A stretch of DNA of 42,185 nt from an uncultured Alphaproteobacteria bacterium (GCA_913031285.1 CAJWEI010000026.1:1-42185); one strand, 5' to 3'; counted from the stretch's first letter, positions 8,223-18,378 are shown. A program made the numbers and translations. Notes: generated from the sequence alone by a model not told the origin.

Positions 8223-8980
8223 TAAACTGCTCCTACTTCTTTAAGTTTTGCTACAAGCTCGTCGACAGAGCCTACTTTAATGCCTGCTGCCCTGGAGCCA
8301 GGCTCTTCAGTTTTTATCACTGTCAACCGTGGGCTAGGGTCTATGCCGTAATCCGCGGCAGTTTTACGATCTATTGGTTTTTTCTTTGCTTTCATGATGT
8401 TTGGTAAGGACGCATAACGTGGCTCATTCAAACGCAAGTCGACTGTGACAATCGCGGGCATACTTACTTTTATCGTCTGCAGTCCACCATCCACCTCTCT
8501 GGTCACTAAGGCGTGGCCACCTTCTAAGTTCAGTTCAGATGCGAATGTAGCTTGCGACCAACCCAAAAGACCTGACAACATCTGGCCGGTTGCATTCATA
8601 TCATTATCAATTGCCTGTTTTCCGCAAAGCACCAGCCCCGGTTGTTCTTCATCTACAACAGCCTTTAAAATCTTTGCAACTGTCAAAGGTTCAATATCCG
8701 TTTGGACGTCGTCCGCAGCAACAATCAAAATGGCGCGGTCCGCCCCCATAGCTAATGCAGTACGAAGTGTTTCCTGAGCCTTTTCAACTCCAATGGAAAC
8801 CGCAACAATCTCATCCACTTTCCCTGCTTCTTTCAGTCGAATGGCCTCTTCAACGGCGATCTCGTCGAATGGATTCATAGACATTTTTACATTGGCCAGG
8901 TCGACCCCGGTGCCATCCGATTTCACTCGGACCTTCACATTATAATCGATCACACGCTTGACCGGCACAAGAATCTTCAT
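8222..8980 (-). CDS. etfB: Electron transfer flavoprotein beta subunit
   Basis: ETF beta subunit (252 aa), partner of EtfA. It starts [20 protein letters not shown], the conserved AMP-site N-terminus, and contains the [16 protein letters not shown] and [16 protein letters not shown] segments. ATG at 8980 is chosen because AAGGAG lies about 11 nt upstream; the in-frame ATG at 9007 would add nine residues not seen in the family. It lies downstream of the adenosyltransferase gene in a run of minus-strand genes; the order is conserved among roseobacters. Confidence 0.97.
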   Translation of the reverse strand: MKILVPVKRVIDYNVKVRVKSDGTGVDLANVKMSMNPFDEIAVEEAIRLKEAGKVDEIVAVSIGVEKAQETLRTALAMGADRAILIVAADDVQTDIEPLTVAKILKAVVDEEQPGLVLCGKQAIDNDMNATGQMLSGLLGWSQATFASELNLEGGHALVTREVDGGLQTIKVSMPAIVTVDLRLNEPRYASLPNIMKAKKKPIDRKTAADYGIDPSPRLTVIKTEEPGSRAAGIKVGSVDELVAKLKEVGAV

Positions 8981-9128
8981 TTGCGATATTCTCCTTTGTA
9001 GCTGCACGAAGCACGCGCAGTTAAATAGACTTATACTCTGTGATAAAGGTTTGTTTTCGACTACAACAGAGTAAAATCGTCACACGAGGGTCTAAGGACG
9101 TCGCGTTGCACCAAAAAAGTAATCTTTA

Positions 9129-9701
9129 TCACCGATTTGCCCCAGGAATCCATAAAACGTCATTTTTCCCATTGTTATTGACAGTTCTGGCGGCAACGAA
9201 AAACCAGTCACTTAAGCGATTAAGGTATTTGACCACATCCGCATTAATCTGCTCAACCGATGTGAGTTCTACGCAGAGCCTTTCAGCTCTTCGGGCCACA
9301 GTCCGACAAATGTGCAAATGTGCCGATAGTGCAGAACCTCCAGGCAGAATGAAGCTTCTCAGGGATTGAAGGTTTTCATTCATCTTGTCAATTTCACTCT
9401 CAAGCCGTGCTACCTGAGAGTCAATGATGCGCAAGGGAGTATATTCGGCATCAGCGTCCAGCTCCATGTTAGGCCGGCATAAATCAGCGCCAAGGTCAAA
9501 AAGATCGTTTTGGATAAGAGATAAGAGGTGGTCCAAATCACCCTGTGAATATAGCCGTGCAACCCCAACGGAAGAGTTTAATTCATCAGTTGTGCCATAG
9601 GCACTTACTCGCAAAGAATACTTTGCGACCCGAGCCCCATTCCCAAGAGCAGTTTCGCCCGAATCTCCAGTTTTAGTGTAAATTTTATTTAGGACGACCA
9701 T
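9129..9701 (-). CDS. Cob(I)yrinic acid a,c-diamide adenosyltransferase, PduO type
   Basis: Transfers the adenosyl group of ATP to cob(I)alamin to form coenzyme B12. The 190-aa protein has the PduO-type ATP-binding N-terminus YTKTGDSGETAL, the RVSAYGTTDELNS motif, and the later LPGGSALSAHLHICRTVARRAER segment with the nucleotide- and cobalamin-contacting residues. The ATG at 9701 has GGAG 8 nt upstream; a GTG at 9716 is an inferior alternative. It begins one base after the stop of the upstream HIG1-type gene. It probably serves adenosylcobalamin-dependent mutases elsewhere in the genome. Confidence 0.93.
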   Translation of the reverse strand: MVVLNKIYTKTGDSGETALGNGARVAKYSLRVSAYGTTDELNSSVGVARLYSQGDLDHLLSLIQNDLFDLGADLCRPNMELDADAEYTPLRIIDSQVARLESEIDKMNENLQSLRSFILPGGSALSAHLHICRTVARRAERLCVELTSVEQINADVVKYLNRLSDWFFVAARTVNNNGKNDVLWIPGANR

Positions 9702-9702
9702 G

Positions 9703-9909
9703 TCATTCTCCACCACGAGTTATAAACACAAATAAAAGTATTATTAGTACTGCAACAAATTGCGCCATAATACGCATTCGCATCAATTTGTTCGCATATT
9801 TACGATTGAATTCGCCACCTTTACCAAATCCACCGATACCGATCATTAAAATAATCGCAACTGCGGCCATTGCCACAACAACCAAACCGAAAAGTGGATC
9901 TCTGGCCAT
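9703..9909 (-). CDS. HIG1-domain twin-transmembrane protein
   Basis: A 68-aa membrane protein with two hydrophobic helices (about residues 8-25 and 46-63) joined by a basic loop, GGFGKGGEFNRKYANKLMRMR, typical of HIG1/twin-transmembrane proteins. Homologues of this family are linked to respiratory complexes, but the role of this small bacterial form is not known. ATG at 9909 has GAGG 8-11 nt upstream, so the longer frame to 9972 is rejected. The stop is next to the adenosyltransferase start, implying co-translation. Confidence 0.85.
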   Translation of the reverse strand: MARDPLFGLVVVAMAAVAIILMIGIGGFGKGGEFNRKYANKLMRMRIMAQFVAVLIILLFVFITRGGE

Positions 9910-9998
9910 CACATTCCTCTTGTTTAGATACTGACGATAGATAGTAGTTGTGTTAGCAAAGTCGAACCTCAAATCAGTGATAGAGGCGAAATGACGCT

Positions 9999-10829
9999 TT
10001 ATCCCCTACTGATCACCCAGTCCAGAGCACGCGTCGGTAATATTCGCTTTAAAAAATTCATAAAATAGGTTGGTGCAGTAACATAATAACAGGGGCTTGG
10101 GTTTTTAGTTTCCAATGACTTTATAAGCTTCTTAGTAACTGCAGATGGCGGAAGCTCAAAGCGATCTTTTCCCTGATCCTCATACAATCGCTTTAAATAG
10201 ATTTTCTCATATTCCTCAGCACGGTGCGATGTTTTCCAATCAATCCATTTTTCAAAATGAGAAATAGCATTTTCACGAATTTTTGTCGTAACTGGTCCCG
10301 GCTGAATAAGAATAACATGGATCGGTGTATCCCGCATTTCTATCCTTAAAGTGTGGGTCAACCCCTCCAACGCGAATTTGCTAGCATTGTAAGCCCCTCG
10401 CCAAGGCAATACGACCATACCCAAAATCGACGAACAGTTTATAATCCGTCCATGCCCTTGCTTGCGCATAATGGGAATGACTTTTTGAATAAGATCGTGA
10501 TAACCAAAAAAATTAGTCTCAAAAACTGAGCGCAACGCCCCGCGCGGTAAGTCTTCAACCGCACCAGGACAGGCAAAAGCTCCGTTATTAAAGAGAGCAT
10601 CAAGCCGCCCATCAGTAGCGCGCAATACATTAGAAAAAGCCGTTTCAATACTGGCCTCAACTGCATAATCGAGCGGAAAAGACTCGAAACCCTGCCCGAT
10701 CAACGCGTCAACATCCTTTTGTTGTCGGCATGTGGCAAAGACCCGCCAGCCGCAATCTCGTAGACCGCGGGCGGCATCATAACCGATCCCAGACGAACAC
10801 CCGGTAATAAGAATCGTTTTTTGGTTCAT
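9999..10829 (-). CDS. Short-chain dehydrogenase/reductase
   Basis: A 276-aa classical SDR. It has the NAD(P)-binding TGCSSGIG (residues 9-16), NNGAF (81-85), the catalytic Asn106, Ser133 or Ser134 and the YNASK motif with Tyr147 and Lys151. The substrate cannot be predicted. The C-terminal region after residue 190 carries a hydrophobic stretch common in membrane-associated long SDRs. It is the first gene of the minus-strand run that leads to etfA and is divergent from parC, with about 137 bp between the two start codons. Confidence 0.9.
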   Translation of the reverse strand: MNQKTILITGCSSGIGYDAARGLRDCGWRVFATCRQQKDVDALIGQGFESFPLDYAVEASIETAFSNVLRATDGRLDALFNNGAFACPGAVEDLPRGALRSVFETNFFGYHDLIQKVIPIMRKQGHGRIINCSSILGMVVLPWRGAYNASKFALEGLTHTLRIEMRDTPIHVILIQPGPVTTKIRENAISHFEKWIDWKTSHRAEEYEKIYLKRLYEDQGKDRFELPPSAVTKKLIKSLETKNPSPCYYVTAPTYFMNFLKRILPTRALDWVISRG

Positions 10830-10966
10830 CTTTGCATAGCCCCAAGTAATAGAGTGATCTTGGCATGTAGATCAAACAAGTACAATCTATTGATCTTACT
10901 GGTTTGCGCAGTTTTGATGCGCCAGGTGGCTTTACCTACTGCATAACACAGAGTATCACAGCAGCC

Positions 10967-13270
10967 ATGAATGATTTGATTGATGACACTAATATTAGCA
11001 AAATCTTTACCGAACCTCTAAGACGTGCCATAGGCGAAAGATATCTGACTTATGCACTTTCAACTATAATGCATCGTGCACTTCCGGACGCGCGTGACGG
11101 CTTAAAACCAGTGCATCGTCGTATTCTTTACGCCATGCTTGAGCTCCGCTTAAATGCAGGCGGTGGCTTTCGAAAGTCAGCTAAGATAAGCGGCGATGTC
11201 ATGGGCAATTATCACCCACATGGCGAGGCGGCAATTTATGACGCAATGGCACGTTTAGCGCAAGACTTTAATGTCCGCTATCCACTGGTCGATGGACAAG
11301 GTAATTTTGGGAATATTGACGGAGATAACCCGGCGGCAAGCCGATATACCGAAGCGCGCATGACTGTTGTTGCCGAGGCACTTTTAGAAGGCCTGACTGA
11401 GGATGCTGTTGATTACCGAGAGAACTATGATGGCACTTTGTCAGAGCCCATCGTTTTGCCAGCCGGATTTCCCAACCTTCTTGCCAACGGCTCCAGTGGC
11501 ATCGCGGTGGGCATGGCCACAAACATCCCACCACACAATATTGTTGAACTCTGCGACGCCTGCTTACATCTGATTAAAGCGCCTGAGGCACGCGACGAGA
11601 CGCTCCTAAATTATATTCCAGGACCAGATTTCCCCACTGGCGGAACGATTGTTGAGAGTACACAAGCTATTGCCGAGGCCTACCGCACGGGTCGCGGATC
11701 TATTCGATTAAGATCAAATTGGGAAGTCGAAGATCTAGGCCGTGGCAAATGGCAGATTGTGGTAACTGAAATTCCTTATCAAGTTCAAAAATCTAAATTG
11801 ATCGAGAAAATCGCGGAAATTATTCAAACCAAGAAAATTCCAATTCTTGGCGATATCCGTGACGAGAGTGCCGATGATATTAGGCTAATTCTAGAACCTA
11901 AATCAAAAAATGTCGATCCGGAAGTTCTTATGAGTATGGTGTTTCGCAACTCGGATCTCGAAGTCCGGTTTTCTTTGAATATGAACGTATTGATTGATGG
12001 TTTAACGCCAAAGGTTTGCAGCCTTAAAGAAGTACTTCGCGCATTTCTAGATCACAGACGCGAGGTTCTATTACGCCGAAGCCAGTATCGGATCGACAAA
12101 ATTGATCACCGTCTCGAAGTGCTTAGCGGTCTGCTCATTGCGTTTTTGAACCTAGATCGCCTAATTGACATAATTCGCTATGATGAAGAGCCAAAGGTTG
12201 CAATTTTGGCAGAGGACTGGTCTAAAATATATCCCCGCGCGATGTCCGTAGATGACTATATAGAACCAGATAAATTTAGACCTAGCGAACTGAGCGAAAT
12301 TCAAGTCGAAGCTATTCTGAATATGCGTTTGCGCTCCTTGCGGAGACTGGAAGAAATGCAATTGATACGTGAGCGGGATACGCTAATGTCCGAGCGCGTG
12401 GGTTTGCAGGATATTCTAGACCATGCAGACATGCAGTGGAATAAACTCTCCGAGGAGATTCGAGAGATTAAGAAGAAGTTTGGGAACCACTACGAAGGCG
12501 GCGCGCGCAGAACCCAGTTTGCCGTGGCAGTTAATATTGAAGAAGTTCCCCTAGAAGCAATGATCGACCGAGAGCCTGTCACACTCGTCTGCTCTAAAAT
12601 GGGGTGGATACGGGCAATGACTGGACATATCGACCTTGGGCGTGAGCTGAAGTTTAAAGATGGTGATGGAGCGAAGTTCTTATTTCATGCCGAGACCACA
12701 GATAGGCTTTTGGTCTTTGCAACCAACGGACGCTTTTATACTTTATCGGCCTCCAACCTACCAAGCGGACGCGGCATGGGAGAACCACTGCGCCTTATGG
12801 TTGACCTACCAAATGACGCAGATATTATCGATATATTCATTCATAAACAGGATGGAAAATTATTGGTAGCGTCTAGTGCTGGTGACGGCTTTATCGTGGC
12901 TGAGCGGGACGTACTTGCCCAGACAAAGGCTGGAAAACAGATTCTAAACGTACGCGGCGACGTTAAAGCAAGGACTTGCAAGCCAGTTTCAGGGGATCAT
13001 ATCGCCGTTGTTGGCGAAAACCGCAAAGTGTTGATCTTCCCGATCGAAGAACTTCCTGAACTTGGCCGTGGAAAGGGTGTCAGATTGCAAAAGTACAAAG
13101 ATGGCGGTCTCAACGATGTGACCACCTTTGACTTGGCTGCAGGTCTAAGTTGGCTTGATCCTGCGGGGAGAACACGAACAGAGGCTGATCTAGCCGAGTG
13201 GATTGCTAGGCGCGCCTCTGCCGGACGCATGGCACCGCGTGGCTTCCCAAGGAATAATAAGTTCACCTAA
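10967..13270 (+). CDS. parC: DNA topoisomerase IV subunit A
   Basis: The DNA-cleaving subunit of topoisomerase IV (767 aa), needed for decatenating daughter chromosomes. The N-terminus contains [20 protein letters not shown] and the active-site tyrosine in AASRYTEAR (Tyr127 from the chosen start). The C-terminal half carries the beta-pinwheel repeats. ATG at 10967 fits the family N-terminus; a TTG start at 10904 would add 21 unrelated residues. In the quinolone-contact region the sequence is [10 protein letters not shown], so the position equivalent to E. coli ParC Ser80 is Ala88 and Glu84 is Asp92. Confidence 0.97.
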   Translation: MNDLIDDTNISKIFTEPLRRAIGERYLTYALSTIMHRALPDARDGLKPVHRRILYAMLELRLNAGGGFRKSAKISGDVMGNYHPHGEAAIYDAMARLAQDFNVRYPLVDGQGNFGNIDGDNPAASRYTEARMTVVAEALLEGLTEDAVDYRENYDGTLSEPIVLPAGFPNLLANGSSGIAVGMATNIPPHNIVELCDACLHLIKAPEARDETLLNYIPGPDFPTGGTIVESTQAIAEAYRTGRGSIRLRSNWEVEDLGRGKWQIVVTEIPYQVQKSKLIEKIAEIIQTKKIPILGDIRDESADDIRLILEPKSKNVDPEVLMSMVFRNSDLEVRFSLNMNVLIDGLTPKVCSLKEVLRAFLDHRREVLLRRSQYRIDKIDHRLEVLSGLLIAFLNLDRLIDIIRYDEEPKVAILAEDWSKIYPRAMSVDDYIEPDKFRPSELSEIQVEAILNMRLRSLRRLEEMQLIRERDTLMSERVGLQDILDHADMQWNKLSEEIREIKKKFGNHYEGGARRTQFAVAVNIEEVPLEAMIDREPVTLVCSKMGWIRAMTGHIDLGRELKFKDGDGAKFLFHAETTDRLLVFATNGRFYTLSASNLPSGRGMGEPLRLMVDLPNDADIIDIFIHKQDGKLLVASSAGDGFIVAERDVLAQTKAGKQILNVRGDVKARTCKPVSGDHIAVVGENRKVLIFPIEELPELGRGKGVRLQKYKDGGLNDVTTFDLAAGLSWLDPAGRTRTEADLAEWIARRASAGRMAPRGFPRNNKFT

Positions 13271-13272
13271 TC

Positions 13273-13315
13273 AAAGCCAAATCTGAAATTTTGTCAAAAT
13301 TTATGATGGCTTTTC
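13273..13315. terminator. Candidate bidirectional terminator between parC and tauC
   Basis: Nested inverted repeats lie between the two convergent genes. The outer pair is AAAGCC (13273-13278) with GGCTTT (13308-13313), and the inner pair is AAATTTT with AAAATTT (13286-13302). The outer arm runs into TTTTCTTC on the plus strand. The stem is AT-rich with an internal loop, so it is of moderate strength. Confidence 0.45.
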
Positions 13316-13389
13316 TTCAAGCGATTACCAAAATTTTTATAAATTTATACATAATACTAGAGCTTGCATAAGTGCAGTCAGGAATTTTC

Positions 13390-14724
13390 CTAACCGCGGC
13401 CCTTCCATGGAACAAGAATACGCTCTGCCCAGCGCATCAGCATGTCTATTCCGAACCCAATAATTCCAATTAAAATAATCCCTAAGATTACAACATCCGT
13501 TTGTTGGAATTTCGACGCTACCATGATCATCATACCAGCACCTTTTTCAGCCGCGACAAGCTCTGCGGCGACGACAGTACCCCAGCAAACTCCCATAGCG
13601 ACGCGTGCTCCAGTGAATATCTCTGGCAGACTGTTGGGCACGATCACGTAGCGCATGATCTGCCACCTACTGGCACCCAAAGAATAAGCAGCGTGTACTT
13701 TTGAAATTCGGATTCCGGATACACCTGCTCGAGACGCAATCGCCATAATCCATAGAGCTGCAAGAAACAGCAAAATTGTTTTACCTACTTCGCCAATTCC
13801 TGCCCAGATTATTACAAGAGGGATCAGCGCAAGGGGTGGGACTGGACGCATGAATTCTACAATCGGGTCAAACCAACCCCGAAACCAGTCAGATAGTCCC
13901 ATGGCATAGCCTAAAGGAATACCGACAAGCGCCCCTAAGAAAAAACCGATGACAACGCGAAAAAGTGAAAAACCCAAGTGCTCCGCAAGAGAATAATTTT
14001 TAAAGCCCGCAGTTGAAATTTCTTTTAACCTTTTCCAAACATTTTCAGGAGCAGGAAGCCAGATTGGTTCCATCTGAATGCCCTTATTCGGCTTGATGTT
14101 CAAAGTACCTTTCTGAGTAAGTGCTATTTTGAGGTTTCCCACATCAACATCTGTTCCAAAAACAATCGGTTGACCGTTAATTGCAACTATTCTTGCTCCG
14201 TCCTTACGAGCTTCAATATCATTTTCATCCCACTTCAAGAGCTTGGTACGATAGGCTTTAACCGCAAGCACGTCATTTTTGGCAAACCCCGAACCGAGTT
14301 CTATATCCGGAAGAGCAACCTCTACCCCTGTACCATGTACAATCACCTGCACTTCAGCATCATCGCGTTCTCCAGCCTGATTTTCCACGGTATAATAAAA
14401 ACTGGCATCTCCCACAAAAGCGCCAGGCATATGAAGGAATGACGGGAGGGTAGTGCTGCCAGTAAATGATCCCCAAATCAAAAAAATCATAAGAATAGAG
14501 ACAATAGAAGCAGACATATTAGATGTTACAGCACTTTCGTCACCAAATGTCACAATTTTTAACGATCCAAAATCACTTTTAGGCGTCAGGCTGGTCTTCG
14601 CTAATCGCCAGAGGAATAGAGTTGCCAGAATAAACCCTACATAGCCTGCGACATACGGCATAGCCAAAATGACAGTAGCGAGAATTGTGACCAACTCTTC
14701 AAAGAGACTAGATACAAGACCCAT
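13390..14724 (-). CDS. tauC: Taurine ABC transporter permease with long N-terminal extension
   Basis: The membrane permease of the taurine importer. The C-terminal ~220 residues are a standard BPD-type permease with the EAA-like loop (HAAYSLGASRWQIMRYVIVP) that docks the ATPase. At 444 aa it is about 170 residues longer than enterobacterial TauC. The extension has two or three hydrophobic helices (about residues 7-45 and 70-90) and then a soluble segment of about 120 residues without recognised motifs. I recall that roseobacter TauC proteins are similarly long. The gene overlaps tauB by one base (TAATG), and the three transporter genes are divergent from tpa. Confidence 0.9.
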   Translation of the reverse strand: MGLVSSLFEELVTILATVILAMPYVAGYVGFILATLFLWRLAKTSLTPKSDFGSLKIVTFGDESAVTSNMSASIVSILMIFLIWGSFTGSTTLPSFLHMPGAFVGDASFYYTVENQAGERDDAEVQVIVHGTGVEVALPDIELGSGFAKNDVLAVKAYRTKLLKWDENDIEARKDGARIVAINGQPIVFGTDVDVGNLKIALTQKGTLNIKPNKGIQMEPIWLPAPENVWKRLKEISTAGFKNYSLAEHLGFSLFRVVIGFFLGALVGIPLGYAMGLSDWFRGWFDPIVEFMRPVPPLALIPLVIIWAGIGEVGKTILLFLAALWIMAIASRAGVSGIRISKVHAAYSLGASRWQIMRYVIVPNSLPEIFTGARVAMGVCWGTVVAAELVAAEKGAGMMIMVASKFQQTDVVILGIILIGIIGFGIDMLMRWAERILVPWKGRG

Positions 14725-15530
14725 TAAACTGCCACCTCTGTTCTGCCCATGATTTCTTCTTCCATATTCCAGATCATTTCCAAAATTTCTTCGCGCTTAT
14801 CTCCATAATCATCGTGTTTTTTAATTTCCCTCAAATCTGCATCCACACCTAAATCTGCAAAGGGAAGATGGTATTCTTTGTGGATCCTGCCCGGACGGGG
14901 CGCCATGACTAATAGCCGTTCTCCGAGCAATAGCGCCTCCTCTACCGAATGCGTGATCAAGACAATCGTTTTTCCTGTCTCTTTCCACAACTTAAGGACC
15001 AAAGATTGCATTTTTTCACGTGTCAGAGCATCTAATGCTCCCAACGGTTCGTCCATTAAAATCACGTCGGGGTCATTGGCAAGACAGCGAGCCAAGGCCA
15101 CACGCTGCTGCATACCTCCTGACAGTTCATAAATAGCTTTTTCTTTGAAATCTTGAAGTCCGACAATATCTAGTAGTTGGTCAACTCTTTTGCGTGCCTG
15201 CGCAGTGTCCACGCCTTTCATTCTTGGCCCAAAGCCTACATTTTCTCGAACGTTCATCCATTCAAAAAGAGCACCCTGTTGAAAGACCATACCCCGCTCA
15301 GCACTTGGCCCTGTGACTTTGTTCCCGTGCAAGAGTATCTCGCCATTGGTCGGCGCAAGAAATCCGGCAATAATATTGAGCAACGTAGTTTTTCCACATC
15401 CAGATGGCCCCAACACAGACAAAAGCTCACCAGCTTTTAAGTCCAAAGTGACATCTTTTAGAGCCTGCACACTGCCACCATTTGGTAAGTCAAAGCGCAT
15501 GGAAATATTTTGAATGGACAGTCCAGACAT
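14724..15530 (-). CDS. tauB: Taurine ABC transporter ATP-binding protein
   Basis: The ATPase subunit of the taurine importer (268 aa). Walker A is GPSGCGKTT at residues 41-49, the ABC signature LSGGMQQ at 136-142, and Walker B with the catalytic Glu is VILMDEP at 156-162. The H-loop follows in LITHSVEEAL. It belongs to the nitrate/sulfonate/taurine (TauB/SsuB/NrtD) group; the taurine assignment comes from the adjacent tauA, tpa and xsc genes. Its stop overlaps the tauC start. The 86 bp between tauA and tauB contain a strong hairpin. Confidence 0.93.
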   Translation of the reverse strand: MSGLSIQNISMRFDLPNGGSVQALKDVTLDLKAGELLSVLGPSGCGKTTLLNIIAGFLAPTNGEILLHGNKVTGPSAERGMVFQQGALFEWMNVRENVGFGPRMKGVDTAQARKRVDQLLDIVGLQDFKEKAIYELSGGMQQRVALARCLANDPDVILMDEPLGALDALTREKMQSLVLKLWKETGKTIVLITHSVEEALLLGERLLVMAPRPGRIHKEYHLPFADLGVDADLREIKKHDDYGDKREEILEMIWNMEEEIMGRTEVAV

Positions 15531-15582
15531 GGCCGCCTTTCGCTTTCTAATTTTTGCTGAATTTAGATCTACATCTCAAATC

Positions 15583-15612
15583 GTTTGCAGGCCAGTAACC
15601 CGGCCCGCAAAC
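15583..15612 (-). promoter_or_regulatory. Stem-loop between tauA and tauB
   Basis: GTTTGC-A-GGCC (15583-15593) pairs with GGCC-C-GCAAAC (15602-15612) around an 8-nt loop, with one mismatch. It starts four bases beyond the tauA stop codon on the minus strand and has no T-run after it. This is the layout of a stabilising or partial-terminator hairpin that leaves more binding-protein mRNA than permease/ATPase mRNA. Confidence 0.6.
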
Positions 15613-15616
15613 TTCT

Positions 15617-16624
15617 TTACATTCCGTTAGCAGTGGCCAATGGACCTGTATTTACGTTACCAGCATAACTGCCCAAAGCTGAGTCAATGCTGTCGGCAGC
15701 AACAAATACGTCAGCAACGCCCTTCATGAATTCCTGAGCACCGCCGCCCAGCCAAGTTGCAGACAATTGATCATCTACAGTTGGAAAGACAAATGTCGAC
15801 ATCGTTTCGGCTGTAGCCGTTTCATCCATACCAGCGTCTTTGGCAATCGCAGGCAACATTTTAGCATGATTAGACGAATCTGCCCACATTGCATTTGCGT
15901 CTGCTGTAATTTTTAGGAACTTGGCAACCAACTCACTGTTTTCTGCGACCCAGCCAGCAGGACCAGAAGTGACATCAAACACCAAAATACCCAAATCTGT
16001 TTTCTCAGCACCCGTAAGGAGAATATTTCCATGTTCTTTTGCACGGCGCAAAGAGCCACCCCATCCACAGAACATATCGACAGCGCCTTGCGCAATTGCA
16101 GCCGCACCGTCCGGTGGGTCCATGTCAACAACTTCCATACTGCCAACGTCAACACCAAAATGGCTCATTTGCTTGAGAAAACCGTAATGCGCTGCTGTTC
16201 CTAGAGGCACTGCTACTTTTTTGCCCGCAAGTTCCGCTGCACTATTTTTATCGATCTCCAAATCACTTTTAACTACGCAGTTATCGTTGTCAGCATAGCT
16301 TACAGCAACGTCAAGAATTTGAAGGTCCTGACCGGCAGATGCCGCAACAACGAAAGGTGGTACGCCTTGGCTAACAGAAAGATGTACATCACCCGATGCC
16401 ATAGCAGCAGACATTTTCACACCAGACTCAAAGCTAACCCAGTTTACTTTCACGCCCAGTTCTTCATCATATGTACCCATTTGCTTGGCATACTCAAATG
16501 GCATCGGCCACTCGAGGAAATAAGCGACCGTTATTTCGCCATGCCCACCTGCAGCGGCGACTTGTACGCTTAACGCAACACTTGCCGCACCAATGGCACC
16601 TAATAGTTTGGACTTGATTGTCAT
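15617..16624 (-). CDS. tauA: Taurine-binding periplasmic protein
   Basis: The substrate-binding subunit of the taurine importer (335 aa). It starts with a Sec signal peptide (MTIKSKLLGAIGAASVALSV, cleavage probably after the following AAA near residue 25) and continues into a NrtA/SsuA/TauA-type two-lobe fold beginning ITVAYFLEWPMPFEYAK. ATG at 16624 is chosen because GGGAG lies 8-12 nt upstream; the 30-residue extension from 16714 has no such support. It is the first gene of tauABC and is divergent from tpa across a 360-bp region with a TauR-like operator. Confidence 0.94.
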   Translation of the reverse strand: MTIKSKLLGAIGAASVALSVQVAAAGGHGEITVAYFLEWPMPFEYAKQMGTYDEELGVKVNWVSFESGVKMSAAMASGDVHLSVSQGVPPFVVAASAGQDLQILDVAVSYADNDNCVVKSDLEIDKNSAAELAGKKVAVPLGTAAHYGFLKQMSHFGVDVGSMEVVDMDPPDGAAAIAQGAVDMFCGWGGSLRRAKEHGNILLTGAEKTDLGILVFDVTSGPAGWVAENSELVAKFLKITADANAMWADSSNHAKMLPAIAKDAGMDETATAETMSTFVFPTVDDQLSATWLGGGAQEFMKGVADVFVAADSIDSALGSYAGNVNTGPLATANGM

Positions 16625-16867
16625 AAATATCTCCCGATTTAATTTATTTTCTGAGGCCCATAGGCTACATTGTGCAGATACTTTAAACAAGGCCTCGCCG
16701 CGGAACATTCCCAACCGAATTTATTCCTCAGATCAAGGTTTTTATTTTTGGGCCAACATGGCTCAATACTAAGCTCATTATTTCAATTCGCTGTACTATA
16801 AATTTTATTATTATAATTCATGATTTTAGCCTAAGAATCTGTAAATTTACACTGAACGCACATGTGT

Positions 16868-16900
16868 TTGGACTTAAGCAGATAAGAGAACTGGCCCTAT
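16868..16900 (+). promoter_or_regulatory. Putative TauR operator (direct repeat, 23 bp apart) in the tauA-tpa region
   Basis: TTGGACTTAA (16868-16877) and CTGGCCCTAT (16891-16900) lie 23 bp apart in the same direction, 94 bp (second box) upstream of the tpa ATG. They resemble the direct repeat CTGGACYTAA reported, to my recollection, for TauR of Rhodobacter capsulatus. The same two-box arrangement occurs upstream of xsc in this window. The rest of the 360-bp divergent region (16625-16984) is AT-rich and contains no gene. Confidence 0.65.
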
Positions 16901-16984
16901 AAATTTATAAAAAATTTGGATGAAATAGAATAATGATTATTGTGGCCACAATTGCGCACAACAACTTTAAGCAAAGGAAACTAA

Positions 16985-18370
16985 ATGGACGGCGGTATTC
17001 GCGAAAATGACATATCCAGAATTGTCGACCTAGATCGGGCGCATATCTGGCATCATCTTATTCAGCATAAGCCTTTTGAAACTAGCGAACCCAGAATTAT
17101 CGTCGAAGGTAAGGGTATGAAGGTTTGGGATCAGAACGGAAAAGAACATATCGATGGCGTCTCTGGGGGTGTCTGGACGGTCAATGTTGGCTACGGGCGC
17201 GAGAGCATTGCAAACGCAGTGCGCGATCAACTGGTTAAGCTTAACTTTTTCGCAGGTGCAGCGGGATCGATACCTGGCGCTATTTTTGCAGAAAAACTTA
17301 TCGACAAAATGCCCGGAATGAGCAGAGTATACTATTGCAACTCTGGTTCTGAGGCTAACGAAAAAGCTTTTAAAATGGTGCGCCAGATCGCCCATAAGCG
17401 TTTTGGTGGCATTAAGCATAAAATTCTCTATCGCGAACGTGATTATCATGGCACGACCATTGGCACACTTTCAGCGGGTGGACAAGATGAGCGAAATGCT
17501 CAGTACGGTCCTTTTGCATCTGGTTTTGTGCGTGTTCCTCATTGCCTTGAGTATCGCGCGCAGTGGGATCTAAGCGGAGAGGCCTACGGAAAACGTGCCG
17601 CGGATGCAATCGAGGAAGTTATTATTGCCGAAGGGCCCGATACAGTTGGCTCACTTTGTCTTGAACCCGTGACTGCCGGAGGAGGAGTAATTACGCCACC
17701 ACTGGGCTATTGGGAACGCGTTCAAGAGATCTGTAAGAAGTACGATGTTCTCCTTCATATAGATGAAGTAGTTTGCGGCCTCGGTCGGACCGGAACGTGG
17801 TTTGGATATCAAAACTACGATGTAAAACCGGATATGGTTACAATGGCAAAAGGTGTGGCTTCAGGCTATGCCGCCATCGCCTGTCTTGTAACCACCGAAG
17901 ATGTTTTTGACATGTTCAAAGATGATGCAAGCGATCCGATGAATTACTTTCGTGATATATCAACTTTTGGCGGATGCACGTCAGGCCCAGCGGCAGCAAT
18001 TGAAAATATGCGAATTATTGAAGAGGAAGACCTACTTCAAAATACATTGGATATGGGTGAACGCATGACTAACAATCTGAATGCATTATCAGAAAAGCAT
18101 GCCGTGATTGGAGAAGTTAGGGGAGCGGGTTTATTCTGTGGCGCAGAACTTGTACAGGACAGAACAACAAAGGATCCCGCAGAGGAAAAATTGGTGCAAG
18201 CAGTTGTTGCTGACTGTATGATGCAAGGCGTTGTGATTGGCGCGACAAATAGATCGTTACCAGGACTAAACAACACCCTCTGTTTTAGCCCTGCCCTTAT
18301 TGCAAAAGCCGATGACATTGATCACATCACCAATGCCGTTGATCAGGCACTTGGCCGAATATTCTCTTAG
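16985..18370 (+). CDS. tpa: Taurine:pyruvate aminotransferase
   Basis: Transfers the amino group of taurine to pyruvate, giving sulfoacetaldehyde and alanine, the first catabolic step. It is a class III PLP aminotransferase of 461 aa. The NSGSEANEKAFK phosphate-binding segment is at residues 119-130, the DEV motif at 260-262 and the Schiff-base Lys289 lies in TMAKGVASGY. AAAGG lies 8-12 nt upstream of the ATG. The specific substrate is inferred from the flanking tauABC, tauR and xsc. A strong terminator follows directly, so tpa is probably monocistronic. Confidence 0.94.
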   Translation: MDGGIRENDISRIVDLDRAHIWHHLIQHKPFETSEPRIIVEGKGMKVWDQNGKEHIDGVSGGVWTVNVGYGRESIANAVRDQLVKLNFFAGAAGSIPGAIFAEKLIDKMPGMSRVYYCNSGSEANEKAFKMVRQIAHKRFGGIKHKILYRERDYHGTTIGTLSAGGQDERNAQYGPFASGFVRVPHCLEYRAQWDLSGEAYGKRAADAIEEVIIAEGPDTVGSLCLEPVTAGGGVITPPLGYWERVQEICKKYDVLLHIDEVVCGLGRTGTWFGYQNYDVKPDMVTMAKGVASGYAAIACLVTTEDVFDMFKDDASDPMNYFRDISTFGGCTSGPAAAIENMRIIEEEDLLQNTLDMGERMTNNLNALSEKHAVIGEVRGAGLFCGAELVQDRTTKDPAEEKLVQAVVADCMMQGVVIGATNRSLPGLNNTLCFSPALIAKADDIDHITNAVDQALGRIFS

Positions 18371-18378
18371 GCTAAACA

